64,000 bases of DNA from Reticulitermes speratus (taxonomy: Eukaryota > Arthropoda > Insecta > Blattodea > Rhinotermitidae), in NCBI GenBank assembly GCA_021186555.1, contig JAJKFL010000005.1, positions 53,176,135 to 53,240,134 of the forward strand, given 5' to 3'. The notes under the pieces are model-generated. The model saw nothing but the letters and a program-made list of their open reading frames with translations. It did not search any database and was not told the origin of the DNA. Both the position numbers and the translations under genes were made by a program. Numbering within the stretch: position 1 is the first letter of the stretch; each line of letters begins with the position of its first letter. Below, in pieces: positions 32,796-44,063 of the stretch.

Positions 32796-33184
32796 ATAAT
32801 AAATAATAACCATGGCTTAACAGCCCTATATGGGCCCGGGCCTCCTCTAGCCTCCTCTTTTCGAGGTTACTAAGCCGTGGCAGTTGGTGACTGGTCAACT
32901 GGCCGCGCTAGTGTTCTATCGATCTGCCATCTGGCAGGCAGTCAGGAGACTTGAGTGAGAAATGGAGGCAATTTGGCTTACGCAACATTTCTATTCACGC
33001 CCGTAAGGTTCTTTTACATGCCGTAAATCTACGACATGGGACCGACGGCTTTACTTCCCCTCCGAAGGAAGTGGTGCTCCGGATTTTTATCACCCTTAAA
33101 AATCCATCGACCTCGGTCGGGATCGAACCCGCGAACCTTGGGTCCAGTGGCGAGCACGCTAACCACTAGTCCACCGAGGTCGAC
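32796..33184 (-). mobile_element. SINE family D with 13-bp TSD
   Basis: The minus-strand head (GGTGGACTAGTGGTTAGCG, B box GGGTTCGATCCC) is at the right; the 3' end with GAGGAGGCTAGAGG and TCGAAAAGAGG motifs is at the left. TATTCCACGAATA is duplicated at 32783-32795 and 33185-33197. The 3' part has a loose likeness to SINE A (CTCGAAAA, GGGCTGT). Confidence 0.9.
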
Positions 33185-33197
33185 TATTCCACGAATA

Positions 33198-33534
33198 GTG
33201 ACCAATTTTTAGAACTCAGTGAACGAATTCGTAGCCCAAGTGGATACACGTGGTACATTCAACACGATGCAGCATATCCCAAATATATATATATATATAT
33301 ATATATGCTAATCTAAATGATTTTACATCGCTTTAGGAAATTTCAGGTTTCGATTTTCGGACTGAAAGGTTGCAATCCTGAGATCTCTCGCAATTTTACT
33401 CAGTTGCTATAGGAAAGATATATGTCAATATCACCTTCTTACGCAGCCTAGCCTGTCCGTCTTCCCAATCGGTCACCCTGACCCAGCTGACAGCCCCTAA
33501 GTCTAGTTAAGTACGACAAGCCGGCGACATATTT
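33198..33534. other. Unassigned DNA with (TA)n
   Basis: A TA microsatellite at 33284-33306; nothing else recognised. Confidence 0.5.
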
Positions 33535-33775
33535 TAGGCAGTACAGTGACTAAGCTGAGGGTCAAATGACGGACGATTTTTTTGTTCAATTCCCGCCAGG
33601 GGTAATTTATTTTACTTTTTTCAAAAAAGACTAGCCAAAACCGTATTCAATGGGTAATGAAGGCTTTTTCCCCGATTAAAATGCGGCCGGGGCGTGAAGC
33701 TGACCACATGTCTACATCAAGTGCTGAGGTCGAGAACAAGTGCAACTGTACCTCCACTCTTCCATACCCCTTTAC
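33535..33775 (+). mobile_element. SINE family B, diverged
   Basis: A degenerate tRNA-like head (GGCAGTACAGTGACTAAGC, TTCAATTCCCGCC) is followed by the family body GCGGCCGGGGCGTGAAGCTG and TACCTCCACTC. No TSD recognised. Confidence 0.65.
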
Positions 33776-34117
33776 GAAGTGCCTAGGGCAATATTAACGA
33801 ATCCATAGAGTCTTTGATGAAAAGTCGATAGTGTCTCAGAAGGGCACGAAAATCTACCGTCATAAGGGAAACAGACAATTAAATAAATACGAGTATAGGA
33901 GTGAAAAGGGATGTGAGGGGACAATGAAGAAACGTGGGTGAAGATAACATTAATAAAGTACAAGGATGGAGCAGACAAATTCCTTTCCTCTGTATCGCCG
34001 TGATGGTAGAAGAAGAATACATGGTTATAATGATTTTATTTGCCTATTTAACAGCAAAACAAATGCAATTAAAGACACGATTTTCTTCAGTTGCTTCATA
34101 GAAGTAATGACAGTCTT
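33776..34117. other. Unassigned DNA
   Basis: Nothing recognised. Confidence 0.4.
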
Positions 34118-34121
34118 TTAA

Positions 34122-34351
34122 CCTTTTAAAGCCTAACGGTTACTGGATGCATCAACAGTTTTAACATTCACAAATTCTACATTCTGCCCACACTGTATTT
34201 ATGTGTATTGTATTTATATTACAACAAACAGCGACTTTTGCCTTATATAACATAAATTGATTTGCTTTTTTTAACCGAAATGAAAAGTGTTTACTGCGCG
34301 GTAAGAACTGGGTCTTTAAATGAAACAGTTTACGCTTCGTCTTTAAAGGGG
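34122..34351 (-). mobile_element. piggyBac-type MITE, compact copy
   Basis: TTAA at 34118-34121 and 34352-34355. Ends CCTTTTAAAGCCTAAC and, complemented, CCCCTTTAAAGACGAAG. The interior shares ATTCTGCCCACA, TATTTATGTGT and GTTTACTGCGCGG with the larger copy at 38137-39034, in opposite orientation, but without the tandem expansion. 230 bp. Confidence 0.8.
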
Positions 34352-34355
34352 TTAA

Positions 34356-35140
34356 GTATAAAGTTTGCGCAGACGCACTCCTTTTCTCTGTATTGCCGTG
34401 TAGTTTAACTTTTAAACATCGCTGATTTACACAGTGTTTTTCCGAGTGCAGACGTTTATAGAATTTATCGTGTGTAAAACACGGGGCTACTTTGTGCTCA
34501 GTCGGCCATCAACATCTAACAAGCTGAGTACTTGGTTCAGTGTGACGATTATATTTACAAATGTCAACTATTTCATTACCGCAGGACGGGCGTAGCGAGG
34601 CTTGCTGGAGGTGGGATTTGGCTTTGCTGTGTAGCAGGATTGTAAAATCCTTACAGAAATAGGGTAATATGAATGTCGCCGTAACGTAACATACTGCCCT
34701 GTATAACACTGTAAAGGTTGACAGGCCTGCAAAGAACAGTTACATGAAACTAGATTACACTACCCCAAATAGGTAATTTAAAAAAAAGGGGTTTCATCGC
34801 GGGTAACCTGAACTGTAGAGAATTATACACAAATGACGGATTTTATTTTAAACGCTTTAGAAATGTTAATGCGTCTCTGTAACATAAATCTGTCTTATAT
34901 GCATGAAATAGCGCATACGAATGTCGTAATTTTAAAAATAGAAAAAAACACATCCTCGTGGAATAATTCTCATCTTATCTGGGAAATCTAGGACGGAATT
35001 AATAACCCCCACCCAAAAAAAAGTCACCCCAAGATACACTAAAAGAACACAACCTGACATCAACACAGTCTGTAGGATGAATGAAAATATGTAACATTGT
35101 GATTGTCTACTCCCAGCGATTGCAAACACAGAACGTCGAC
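34356..35140. other. Unassigned DNA
   Basis: No element recognised. Short minus-strand frames at 34509-34709 and 34932-35129 have no domain. Confidence 0.45.
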
Positions 35141-37963
35141 TGTTGTGGTGCTGTGTGTGCTGAGGTGCTGTGTGTGCTGTGGTGCTGTGTGTGCTGAGGT
35201 GCTGTGTGTGCTGTGGTGCTGTGTGTGCTGTGGTGCTGTGTGTGCTGTGGTGCTGTGTGTGCTGTGGTGCTGTGTGTGTTGTGGTGCTGTGTGTGTTGAG
35301 GTGCTGTGTGTGCTGTGGTGCTGTGTGTGCTGAGGTGCTGTGTGTGCTGTGGTGCTGTGTGTGCTGAGGTGCTGTGTGTGCTGTGGTGCTGTGTGTGCTG
35401 AGGTGCTGTGTGTGCTGTGGTGCTCTGTGTGCTGAGGTGCTGTGTGTGTTGTGGTGCTGTGTGTGTTGAGGTGCTGTGTGTGCTGTGGTGCTGTGTGTGT
35501 GTGGTGCTGTGTGTGCTGAGGTGCTTGTGTGTGTGGTGCTGTGTGTGCTGAGGTGCTGTGTGTGTTGTGGTGCTGTGTGTGCTGAGGTGCTGTGTGTGCT
35601 GAGGTGCTGTGTGTGCTGAGTGCTGTGTGCTGAGGTGCTGTTGTGCTGAGGTGCTGTGTGTGTGGTGTTGTGTGTGTGTGTGTGTGTGTGTTGTGGTGCT
35701 GTGTGTGCTGGGTGCTGTGTGTGCTGAGGTCTGTGTTGTGAGTGCTGTGTGTGCTGGGTGTGTGTGTGTTGTGGTGCTGTGTGTGTTGTGGTGTGTGTGT
35801 GTGGCTGAGGTACTGTGTGTGCTGTGGGCTGTGTGTGTTGTGGTGCTGTGTGTGTGGGTGCTGTGTTTGCTGAGGTGCTGTGTGTGCTGAGGTGCTGTGT
35901 GTGCTGAGGTGCTGTGTGTGTTGTGGTGCTGTGTGTGTTGTGGTGCTGTGTGTGTTGTGGTGCTGTGTGTGCTGAGGTGCTGTGTGTGCTGTGTGCTGTG
36001 TGTGCTGAGGTGCTGTGTGTGCTGTGTGCTGTGTGGCTGAGTGCTGTGTGTGCTGTGCTGTGTGTGTTGTGGTGCTGTGTGTGCTGAGGTCTGTGTGTGC
36101 TGAGGTGCTGTGTGTGTTGTGGTGCTGTGTGTGTTGTGGTGCTGTGTTGTGGGTGCTGTGTGTGCTGAGGTACTGTGTGTGCTGTGGTGCTGTGTGTGTG
36201 GTGGTTGTTTTGTGTGTGTGCTGAGGTGCTGTGTGTGTGTGTGGTGCTGTGTGTGCTGTGGTGCTGTGTGTGCTGAGTGCTGTGTGTGTGTGGTGCTGTG
36301 TGTGCTGAGGTGCTGTGTGTGCTGTGGTGCTGTGTGTGTGTTGGTGTGCTGTGTGTGTGGTGCTGTGTGTGCTGTGGTGCTGTGTGTGTTGTGGTGCTGT
36401 GTGTTGTGGTGCTGTGTGTGTGGTGCTGTGTGTGCTGAGGTGCTGTGTGTGTGTTGTGGTGCTGGTGTGTGTGCTGAGGTGCTGTGTGTGCTGTGGTGCT
36501 GTGTGTGCTGAGGTGCTGTGTGTGCTGGGTGCGTGTGTGTGCTGTGTGTGCTGGTGCTTGTGTGCTGTGGTGCTGTGTGTTGCTGAGTGCTGTGTGTCTG
36601 TGGTGCTGTGTGTGCTGATGTGCTGTGTGTGTGCTGTGGTTGGTGCTGTGTGGCTGAGGTGCTGTGTGTGCTGTGGTGCTGTGTGTGCTGAGGTGCTGTG
36701 TGGTGTGTGTGTGTGCTGGTGTGTGTGTTGTGCTGTGTGTGCTGAGGTGCTGTTGTGTGCTGAGGTGCTGTGTGCGAGTGTGTGTGTGCGTGTGCTGTGT
36801 GCTGAGGTGCTGTGTGTTGTGTGGTGCTGTGGTGCTGAGGTGCTGTGTTGCTGTGGTGCTGTGGTGCTGAGGTGCTGTGTGTGTTGTGGTGCTGGTGTGT
36901 GGGCTGTGTGTGCTGTGGTGCTGTGTGTGCTGGTGCTGTGTGTGTGTGGTGCTGTGTGTGCTGAGGTGCTGTGTGTGTTGTGGTGCGTGTGTGTGCTGAG
37001 GTGCTGTGTGTGCTGTGGTGCTGTGTTGTGTGCTGGTGTGCTGTGTGTGCTGTTTTGGTGGTGCTGTGTGTTTGGTCTTGTGTGTTGCTGTGTGTGTTGG
37101 TGCTGTGTGTGCGTGGTGCTGTGTGTGCTGTGGTGCTGTTGTTGGTGCTGTGTGTGCTGTGTGTGCTGTGTGTGCTGTGTGTGGGCTGTGTGTGTGCTGG
37201 GTGTGTGCTGTGGGTGCTGTGTGTGCTGTGTGCTGTGTGTGTGCTGTGTGTTGTCTGAGGTGTGTGTGTGTGGTGCTGTGTGTGTAGGTGTGTGTGTGTG
37301 GTGCTAGTGTGTGTTGGGTGTGCTGTTGTGCTGAGGTGCTGTGTGTGGTGTGTGCTGTGGTGTGCTGAGGTGCTGTGTGTGTTGTGGTGCTGTGTGTGCT
37401 GAGGTGCTGTGTGTGCTGAGGTGCTGTGCGTGTTGTGGTGCTGTGTGTGCTGTGTGTGCTGTGTGTGCTGTGTGTGCTGTGTGTGTTGTGGTGCTGTGTG
37501 TGCTGAGGTGCTGTGTGTGTTGTGGTGCTGTGTGTGCTGAGGTGCTGTGTGTGCTGTGGTGCTGTGTGTGCTGAGGTGCTGTGTGTGCTGTGGTGCTGTG
37601 TGTGCTGTGGTGCTGTGTGTGTTGTGGTGCTGTGTGTGCTGAGGTGCTGTGTGTGCTGTGGTGCTGTGTGTGCTGAGGTGCTGTGTGTGCTGTGGTGCTG
37701 TGTGTGCTGAGGTGCTGTGTGTGCTGTGGTGCTGTGTGTGCTGAGGTGCTGTGTGTGTTGTGGTGCTGTGTGTGTTGTGGTGCTGTGTGTGCTGAGGTGC
37801 TGTGTGTGCTGAGGTGCTGTGCGTGTTGTGGTGCTGTGTGTGCTGAGGTGCTGTGTGTGTTGTGGTGCTGTGTGTGCTGAGGTGCTGTGTGTGCTGAGGT
37901 GCTGTGCGTGTTGTGGTGCTGTGTGTGCTGTGTGTGCTGTGTGTGCTGTGTGTGCTGTGTGTG
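35141..37963 (+). repeat. 17-bp GT-rich satellite, 2.8 kb
   Basis: The basic unit GCTGTGTGTGCTGTGGT (A/T and C/T variants GCTGAGG, GTTGTGG) is regular at both ends (35141-35500 and about 37340-37963) but full of single-base gains and losses between about 35500 and 37340. Frames rich in Cys-Val-Leu on the plus strand and His-Thr-Gln on the minus strand are artefacts. Confidence 0.95.
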
Positions 37964-37968
37964 CCCCA

Positions 37969-38136
37969 TATTATATATCGGAGGGTAATCAGGCGCGCTT
38001 TCCTCTGTTCGAAATTAACAAAGAACCTTACCTAAACCCTCTATTTGAAAAACAACAAAAAATGTTCAAGCATTCAGTTAAAGGTAAACCACTGATGGAA
38101 GTAATGTTAAGTAAAATTATCTCTGAGTTCGATTAA
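37969..38136 (+). other. Coding-like open tail after satellite
   Basis: The frame entering from the satellite continues for about 55 codons of balanced composition (SEGNQARFPLFEINKEPYLN, KGKPLMEVMLSKIISEFD) to TAA at 38134-38136. That stop overlaps the TTAA of the adjacent piggyBac-type MITE. I recognise no family. It could be a last exon or pseudogene piece, or chance. Confidence 0.25.
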
Positions 38137-39034
38137 CCCTTCAAAGACTAAGTGTATCTTAATTTATATTTAAACACTAAGTCCGTACCGCGCAGTAAAC
38201 ACACTCCGTCTCAGTTATACAAACCAGTCAGTTAATGTTGTACAGTGAAATAATCGTTGTTTGTTCTGAGATCCACACAAAACACATAAATACAGTCCGT
38301 ACCGCGCAGTAAACACACTCCGTCTCAGTTATACAAACCAGTCAGTTAATGCTGTACAGTGAAATAATCGCTGTTTGTTCTGAGATCCACACAAAACACA
38401 TAAATACAGTCCGTACCGCGCAGTAAACACACTCCGTCTCAGTTATACAAACCAGTCAGTTAATGCTGTACAGTGAAATAATCGCTGTTTGTTCTGAGAT
38501 CCACACAAAACACATAAATACAGTCCGTACCGCGCAGTAAACACACTCCGTCTCAGTTATACAAACCAGTCAGTTAATGCTGTACAGTGAAATAATCGCT
38601 GTTTGTGTCTGAGATCCACACAAAACACATAAATACAGTCCGTACCGCGCAGTAAACACACTCCGTCTCAGTTATACAAACCAGTCAGTTAATGTTGTAC
38701 AGTGAAATAATCGCTGTTTGTTCTGAGATCCACACAAAACACATAAATACAGTCCGTACCGCGCAGTAAACACACTCCGTCTCAGTTATACAAACCAGTC
38801 AGTTAATGCTGTACAGTGAAATAATCGCTGTTTGTTCTGAGATCCACACAAAACACATAAATACAGTCCGTACCGCGCAGTAAACACACTCCGTCTCAGT
38901 TATACAAACCAGTCAGTTAATGCTGTACAGTGAAATAATCGCTGTTTGTTCTGAGATCCACACAAAACACATAAATACACTCTGTGGGCAGAACGTAGAA
39001 TTTTTTAACGTTAAATCTGTTAGGCTTTTAAGGA
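38137..39034 (+). mobile_element. piggyBac-type MITE with internal 114-bp array
   Basis: TTAA at 38133-38136 and 39035-39038. Ends CCCTTCAAAGACTAAG and, complemented, TCCTTAAAAGCCTAAC. The middle consists of seven near-identical 114-bp units (about 38180-38979). The compact relative at 34122-34351 has the corresponding region once. Confidence 0.85.
38180..38979 (+). repeat. 114-bp tandem array, 7 copies
   Basis: Unit starts GTCCGTACCGCGCAGTAAAC and ends ACACAAAACACATAAATACA. Copies differ at one T/C site (AATGTTG/AATGCTG) and one GTGTCTG insertion. Lies wholly inside the piggyBac-type MITE. Confidence 0.97.
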
Positions 39035-39054
39035 TTAAGTACCGCGCCATGAAG

Positions 39055-39262
39055 ACTTGTAAGGTATTTATTATCCTTGGCACAAGGTCAAGGTGAGCGG
39101 TCAACTTAACACCCCGCTCGCTTCATCGCCGACGAAATAGGACCAAATATCCATTAAATGAGGCTGGGTGGGCCCAGATCTGCTTTGGGCGCTGTGAACA
39201 ACAGTAAATCCTCTTACCTCACTCTGAAACCGATCCCGGGTTCGTCCACTGTATAGCATTAC
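39055..39262 (-). mobile_element. SINE, diverged, family B-like
   Basis: The minus strand has a tRNA-like head with CCCGGGATCGGTTTC, a body CACCCAGCCTCATTTAATGG, and GGCACAAGGTCAAGG complement near the tail. No clear TSD. Confidence 0.5.
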
Positions 39263-39530
39263 TGCTTCATGTAATAACGTTAACTGAAACCTTGGAATAC
39301 AAAGTGGCGTAAGCCAGGATTACTCGTACAATGAAAATAAGATAGGAGTTATATGACAACACAACACTGGGATCTATTAACAGACAAAATTATGTAAGTT
39401 GTATTTTTTAATTTACCCCTCAGCACACAACGCATACGAAGGTAGTTCAATGATATTGTAATGAATTAAAACATGAGAAATGTTTTAAGTGATGGCAAAT
39501 CGGATACGTTATATTTTTAAAATTTTATTC
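39263..39530. other. Unassigned DNA
   Basis: Nothing recognised. Confidence 0.4.
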
Positions 39531-41228
39531 TAGGCCAGGATACAGCCACGGGTCAGTTTTTAAGAATTTGCATTTCTTTTTGTTAGTAATGGAAATTTGG
39601 TAACATTAATGATGGGTTGAATAGGTAGAAGTTTGTTGAAATTGCTTATGCAGAGATGGAGGTAGAGTGAATACAGGATTTATTGGGATATATGTTAGAG
39701 ACAGGATATGTGATGCCAGAATTAGGCTTTGAGGATTTTTAAATAAGATGATAGTTTGATGAACAGGGGGACTATTAGTGTTTAAAAAGGCAGTTGGTTA
39801 AATTGTATTGGATATGTATGTAGAAGGAGAGCTAGTTTCGTGTTGTATTCATTAGCAAGTGTGCTAAAGAAAGATTTGTGAGGTTTACAGCAAACATGCA
39901 GATAGATGAAGTTTGAAGTTGGGTTAGGAATAGTTAAGCAGGTTAGGAATTGAGGAACTGAATTATGTGGGATTTGATTGGTGCATGAGATATGATTGAT
40001 TAGTTACTATTCTAGTACGATTATGCAGATAGAACCATTTAGAATTTGGGACTTTGGTAATTGAAATGAGTGAATGAGATTGAAGTGAATTTATGCAGGT
40101 ATGAGAGTTGACGCAATTTTGGTTTTAGGAATGCTGTTAGCATAGATGAATCTTTTTAAACAAATTATTTGTGAGTACAGTTAGAATACTGTGTGGAAAA
40201 TTTTATATATTTAGAGGTATAGAGTTGAAGTTAACTTGTAACAGTTAGTCCACACACACTTGACTTTGTGAAAATGGTAACCTCAGCAGTTTACACTTGT
40301 ATGCTGGAGGACATGGGAACCACAGTATCAGCATATTCCTTATTAGGTAATGATGTTTTCATTGGTTAGTTAATGCAGGGACTAGACGTAAATGCATTAA
40401 TTTGATTGGATGAGAAGGTAGGAGATGAAGTGAGGTAGCCATGTTGATGATGAAACAGGGTGTGGTTTGGAAGTTATTAAATATAGGTGAGAACAATGCC
40501 TAGAGACGATTTTGGAACATATTTTGGCGCAAGATGTGAGACAGATTGGACGGTGGATTTTAAATTTTAACTTGTAAAATTTTATGAAGAAATTACGATG
40601 TGAAATTAATTGTGAAATACTTAATTATCTGTGTGAAGATATTTTGATGGAGTAATTTGAAAGTAACGCAGAAATTATGTTAATATAAAGTGAAATGGCA
40701 GTGCAGCACCTTATGTTGTGGTTACGTAATAAGATGGCAGTGAAAATGCTATACTTATGCACCAATATACTATGTGCCAGTATTTGGAAGTATGAACGGG
40801 CAATTGATGTTGATGTATCCAGAGGGAACATGGATTATTTTGTAACACAAGGTAGGTTGGCAAAAGAATAAGTTTTTTTGGATTGTTTATATGTTTTAAT
40901 TTGAGAGTTGGTACTTGGAATGAAATTTTGAAATTGATGAATTTTATTATGAAGTATTAACAAACACAATTATTTAGTTAGGAAAATTGTGTAAAGTTGT
41001 CGCAAGTGTGAGTGGGCCAAACTGAACGGGTAATATATTATTCAGTAGAAAGTTGAGTATGGGGAAACTGGAAGGTTGATTAACTTCGAATGTTGATTAT
41101 TGAGATATTATTAAAGGGATTTAAATTTTATTGTGATGTATGTTAATTAGGACTTAGTTGAGTTAAATAAATTTTATTATTTACTTTGGTTATAAATTGA
41201 GAGTGGTTTAATTGTTTTAATAATGGTG
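39531..41228 (+). other. Cytosine-poor block, possible LTR
   Basis: About 1.7 kb with very few C and many G, A and T on the plus strand, no ORF, and AATAAA-like signals near the right end (TTAAATAAATTTTATTATTT). Composition changes abruptly at about 41228, where TGGTGACGAAGAAG begins. TGG directly after a long terminal repeat is typical of a tRNA primer-binding site. No second LTR or TSD was found, so this is tentative. Confidence 0.35.
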
Positions 41229-42565
41229 ACGAAGAAGTACATTCCAAGTATAATCACACCCCAAGTGTAATTAGTTCCTTAAGAGACAGGAAGATCCCAA
41301 GTGATAACCGGTAGCAGTATTAGTTAAGGTCAGAGGATTAGTTGACCGTTGGTATGGTTATACCAAAGCAGTTAGGTGATGCTAGCTGGGCTAGGCACGC
41401 CTGCGGGGGATACTAAGCCGTGTATCGACTGAGCTAGACGCCCCACTATATGAAGGTTGAAGCAGTTGTAAGTAATCTGCAGAACTATAGAAACTTTCTG
41501 GTGGCAGCGCTATTATAGAGTATGAGAGAGAGGGTGAAGCCAGACGCAGCGGTGGACTGTGGGGCTCACCACGTGTAGACGTTCTGGGAGTATGGACTGC
41601 CCGAGCGCTACAGCAGGGTTAGTGTCCGTGTACACTAACCAGTTATTACGCTACCGAAGGGTGACAGTTGGTCACCAAATCCCTGAAGTTTCAAGCACGC
41701 TTAGGTCACGATACCAGTAGAAAGGGTTTCTTCGAGAACACTCTATGTGCTCTCTCTCTCTAGTAAGAAACCCCTTTCTTACAATATTTCAAATACGCTA
41801 GTAACCAAACTTGTCTAAGTTCTCTAAATGAGGTAAGCATGGCTTATGTCACTTTGTGTTTCAAGGGTTAAATTATAGATCATATTGTTGCATGTAAGTG
41901 GCAGACAAACATGCAGTTATTTCACTGTCGTAACACTTCGCTACTGCTGTGCTCTTCGCATGTAAGCTGCTTTTTATAGCACAAAACTACAATGCAACAA
42001 GGAGAAATAACACGTCAATTATCGTGGCAGCAGCAAAACTCAGTAACTAAAAATCAAATTGTTGTGCTTTGTGTTAAGTCATTTCTGATAAACGAAACAA
42101 TTTAGTATTTCAAAACTGGTCTGTAAATGAAGTCAAATGGTACACAGTGGTTATATGCAAACTTGCGGAAGAATGGACACACACAAAACAATCATATCGC
42201 TGGATGGTTTAATGCTGGAATCTGTCAGAAAATGTCTACAACACTGCAGATAAAAATGGATTGACAATACTCTACCCGACTCACAGTACCGAACAATTGC
42301 AACCAGAAATTAGAGACGGAATTGTAGCACACAACTTTACATACTTTTGTGATTCTGAAATTAAAATCCAGACCGATTTCCCGAAACATTTCTGCGTGGT
42401 GGAATATAACATTCCCTTCACACACAATACAAAGGTTTGGTTGAACGACAAACTTCTGCTTTTGCCATTGGCCAACAGCTATTGATAGATATTTATATGC
42501 CTTCGCTTGCAGACGAAATTCTCTTTGTTCTTTCTGCCACACTGCCAATATGATACTGAGGAAAC
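41229..42565. other. Unassigned DNA, tRNA-like fragment at 41390-41445
   Basis: The minus strand reads GGGGCGTCTAGCTCAGTCGA, an A-box-like sequence, without a clear B box. A CTCTCTCTCT run and GTAAGAAA inverted repeat lie at 41719-41790. The rest is featureless. Confidence 0.4.
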
Positions 42566-43192
42566 TTCATCAGACTGTAACATTAGGCGCTTTGTACTTA
42601 ATACAGTGTATTGTATGTAATAGGTATGGCTACCGGATCTCTTTCTCGGGGTTGAAGCGGCCGGGGCGTGGCGCTGACCACCTACCCCGCTTCATCAGAC
42701 TGTAACGTTAGGCGCTTTGTACTTAATACAGTGTATTGTATGTAATAGGTATGGCTACCGGATCTCTTTCTCGGGGTTGAAGCGGCCGGGGCGTGGCGCT
42801 GACCACCTACCCGCTTCATCAGACTGTAACATTAGGTGCTTTGTACTTAATACAGTGTATTGTATGTAATAGGTATGGCTACCGGATCTCTTTCTCGGGG
42901 TTGAAGCGGCCGGGGCGTGGCACTGACCACCTACTCCGCTTTATCAGACTGTAACGTTAGGCGCTTTGTACTTAATACAGTGTATTGTATGTAATAGGTA
43001 TGGCTACCGGATCTCTTTCTCGGGGTTGAAGCGGCCGGGGCGTGGCACTGACCACCTACTCCGCTTTATCAGACTGTAACATTAGGTGCTTTGTACTTAA
43101 TACAGTGTATTGTATGTAATAGGTATGGCTACCGGATCTCTTTCTCGGGGTTGAAGCGGCCGGGGCGTGGCGCTGACCACCTACCCCGCTCC
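42566..43192 (+). repeat. 124/125-bp tandem repeat including SINE B body, 5 copies
   Basis: Each unit combines TTCATCAGACTGTAACATTA, AGTGTATTGTATGTAATAGG and the SINE B segment GAAGCGGCCGGGGCGTGGCG. Variants: CCCCGC/CTCCGC and CATTAGGT/CGTTAGGC. Tandem duplication therefore captured both the flank and part of a SINE. Confidence 0.93.
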
Positions 43193-43285
43193 AGCGCCGG
43201 GATCAAGTACGTGTACAGCTATATCTCTTCTTCCCCTCAGTGGATCTTTGCCATGTTGCGGGATGGTTTTTTTGTTTAAATATAA
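43193..43285 (+). mobile_element. SINE B 3' tail after the array
   Basis: The last unit continues into the rest of the SINE: CCAGCGCCGGGATCAAGTAC, TACAGCTATATCTC, CCTCAGTGGATCTTTGCCAT. Confidence 0.6.
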
Positions 43286-43493
43286 TAAACACTGTGAAGA
43301 TCTTTATGAGACACGGTTGACACTTTCCTTAGTAGTAATGAAATCTCACTCTATTAAAGTTTCCTCTGTGTAATTTTTAATGTCCAACAATAACAATAAA
43401 CTTCACGTTATATTTACCGTGCATTTTTGTACAATTGATCAACTCACACCAACAAACGCACCAAAACAAGTTTTGTCACTGATTTCTTTATTA

Positions 43494-43556
43494 AAAGTTT
43501 ACCCCAATACTCATTTCGGCACTTCTATATTGCCATCATCAGGGGGGTCGTTGAAG
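43494..43556 (-). ncRNA. Hammerhead ribozyme motif, left arm
   Basis: Minus strand: CTGATGA, extra T, stem II GGCA/TGCC, GAAA, stem III A-T/A-T with loop GAGT, site ATT, stem I CCCC/GGGG. Core positions fit; stem I beyond GGGG is weak. Confidence 0.68.
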
Positions 43557-43934
43557 TTTGTACACAGACCGATGTTCTTTGTTACATCAGAACAGTTGTG
43601 TCAATATTCGTTATTACCACTTTGTATAAAATTGTATAAAATTGTATAAAATTATATAATAGTAGTATTGTTAAAATGCTAAAATTAATAGTAAAACAGT
43701 GTGGTATATTATATATATTATATTATTATATATTATATGCCAATAATTTATGAATTATATCACAGCATGTAGTTTAATATAATATACCACACTGTTTTCT
43801 TATTAATTTTAGCATTTTAACAATACTACTATTATATAATTTTATACAATTTTATATAATTTTATACAAAGTGGTAATAACGAATATTGACTCAACTGTT
43901 CTGATGTAACAAAAAACATTGGTCTATGTACAAA

Positions 43935-43996
43935 CTTCAACGACCCCCCTGATGATGGCAATGTAGAAGTGCCGAAATGCGTATTGGGGTAAACTT
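43935..43996 (+). ncRNA. Hammerhead ribozyme motif, right arm
   Basis: CTGATGA, extra T, stem II GGCA/TGCC with loop ATGTAGAAG, GAAA, stem III A-T/A-T with loop GCGT, site ATT, stem I CCCC/GGGG. Mirror of 43494-43556. Confidence 0.7.
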
Positions 43997-44063
43997 TTAA
44001 TAAAGAAATCAGTGACAAAACTTGTTTTGGTGCATTTGTTGGTGTGAGTTGATCAATAACAAT

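Larger units (their letters stand above)
43398..44054 (-). mobile_element. Fold-back element with two hammerheads and exact TSD
   Basis: AATAACAAT at 43389-43397 and 44055-44063. The inverted arms run nearly the full length (CTCACACCAACAAACGCACC and complement), closing in an AT-rich centre near 43720-43775. The asymmetric tail is at the left (43398-43437) and holds the complement of AAAATGCACGGTAAATATA, so the element lies on the minus strand. No ORF. Confidence 0.85.

Noticed and set aside
38137-39034. Independent satellite rather than a transposon
   Set aside because: TTAA on both sides, terminal repeats and the compact relative at 34122-34351 show the array is inside a MITE.
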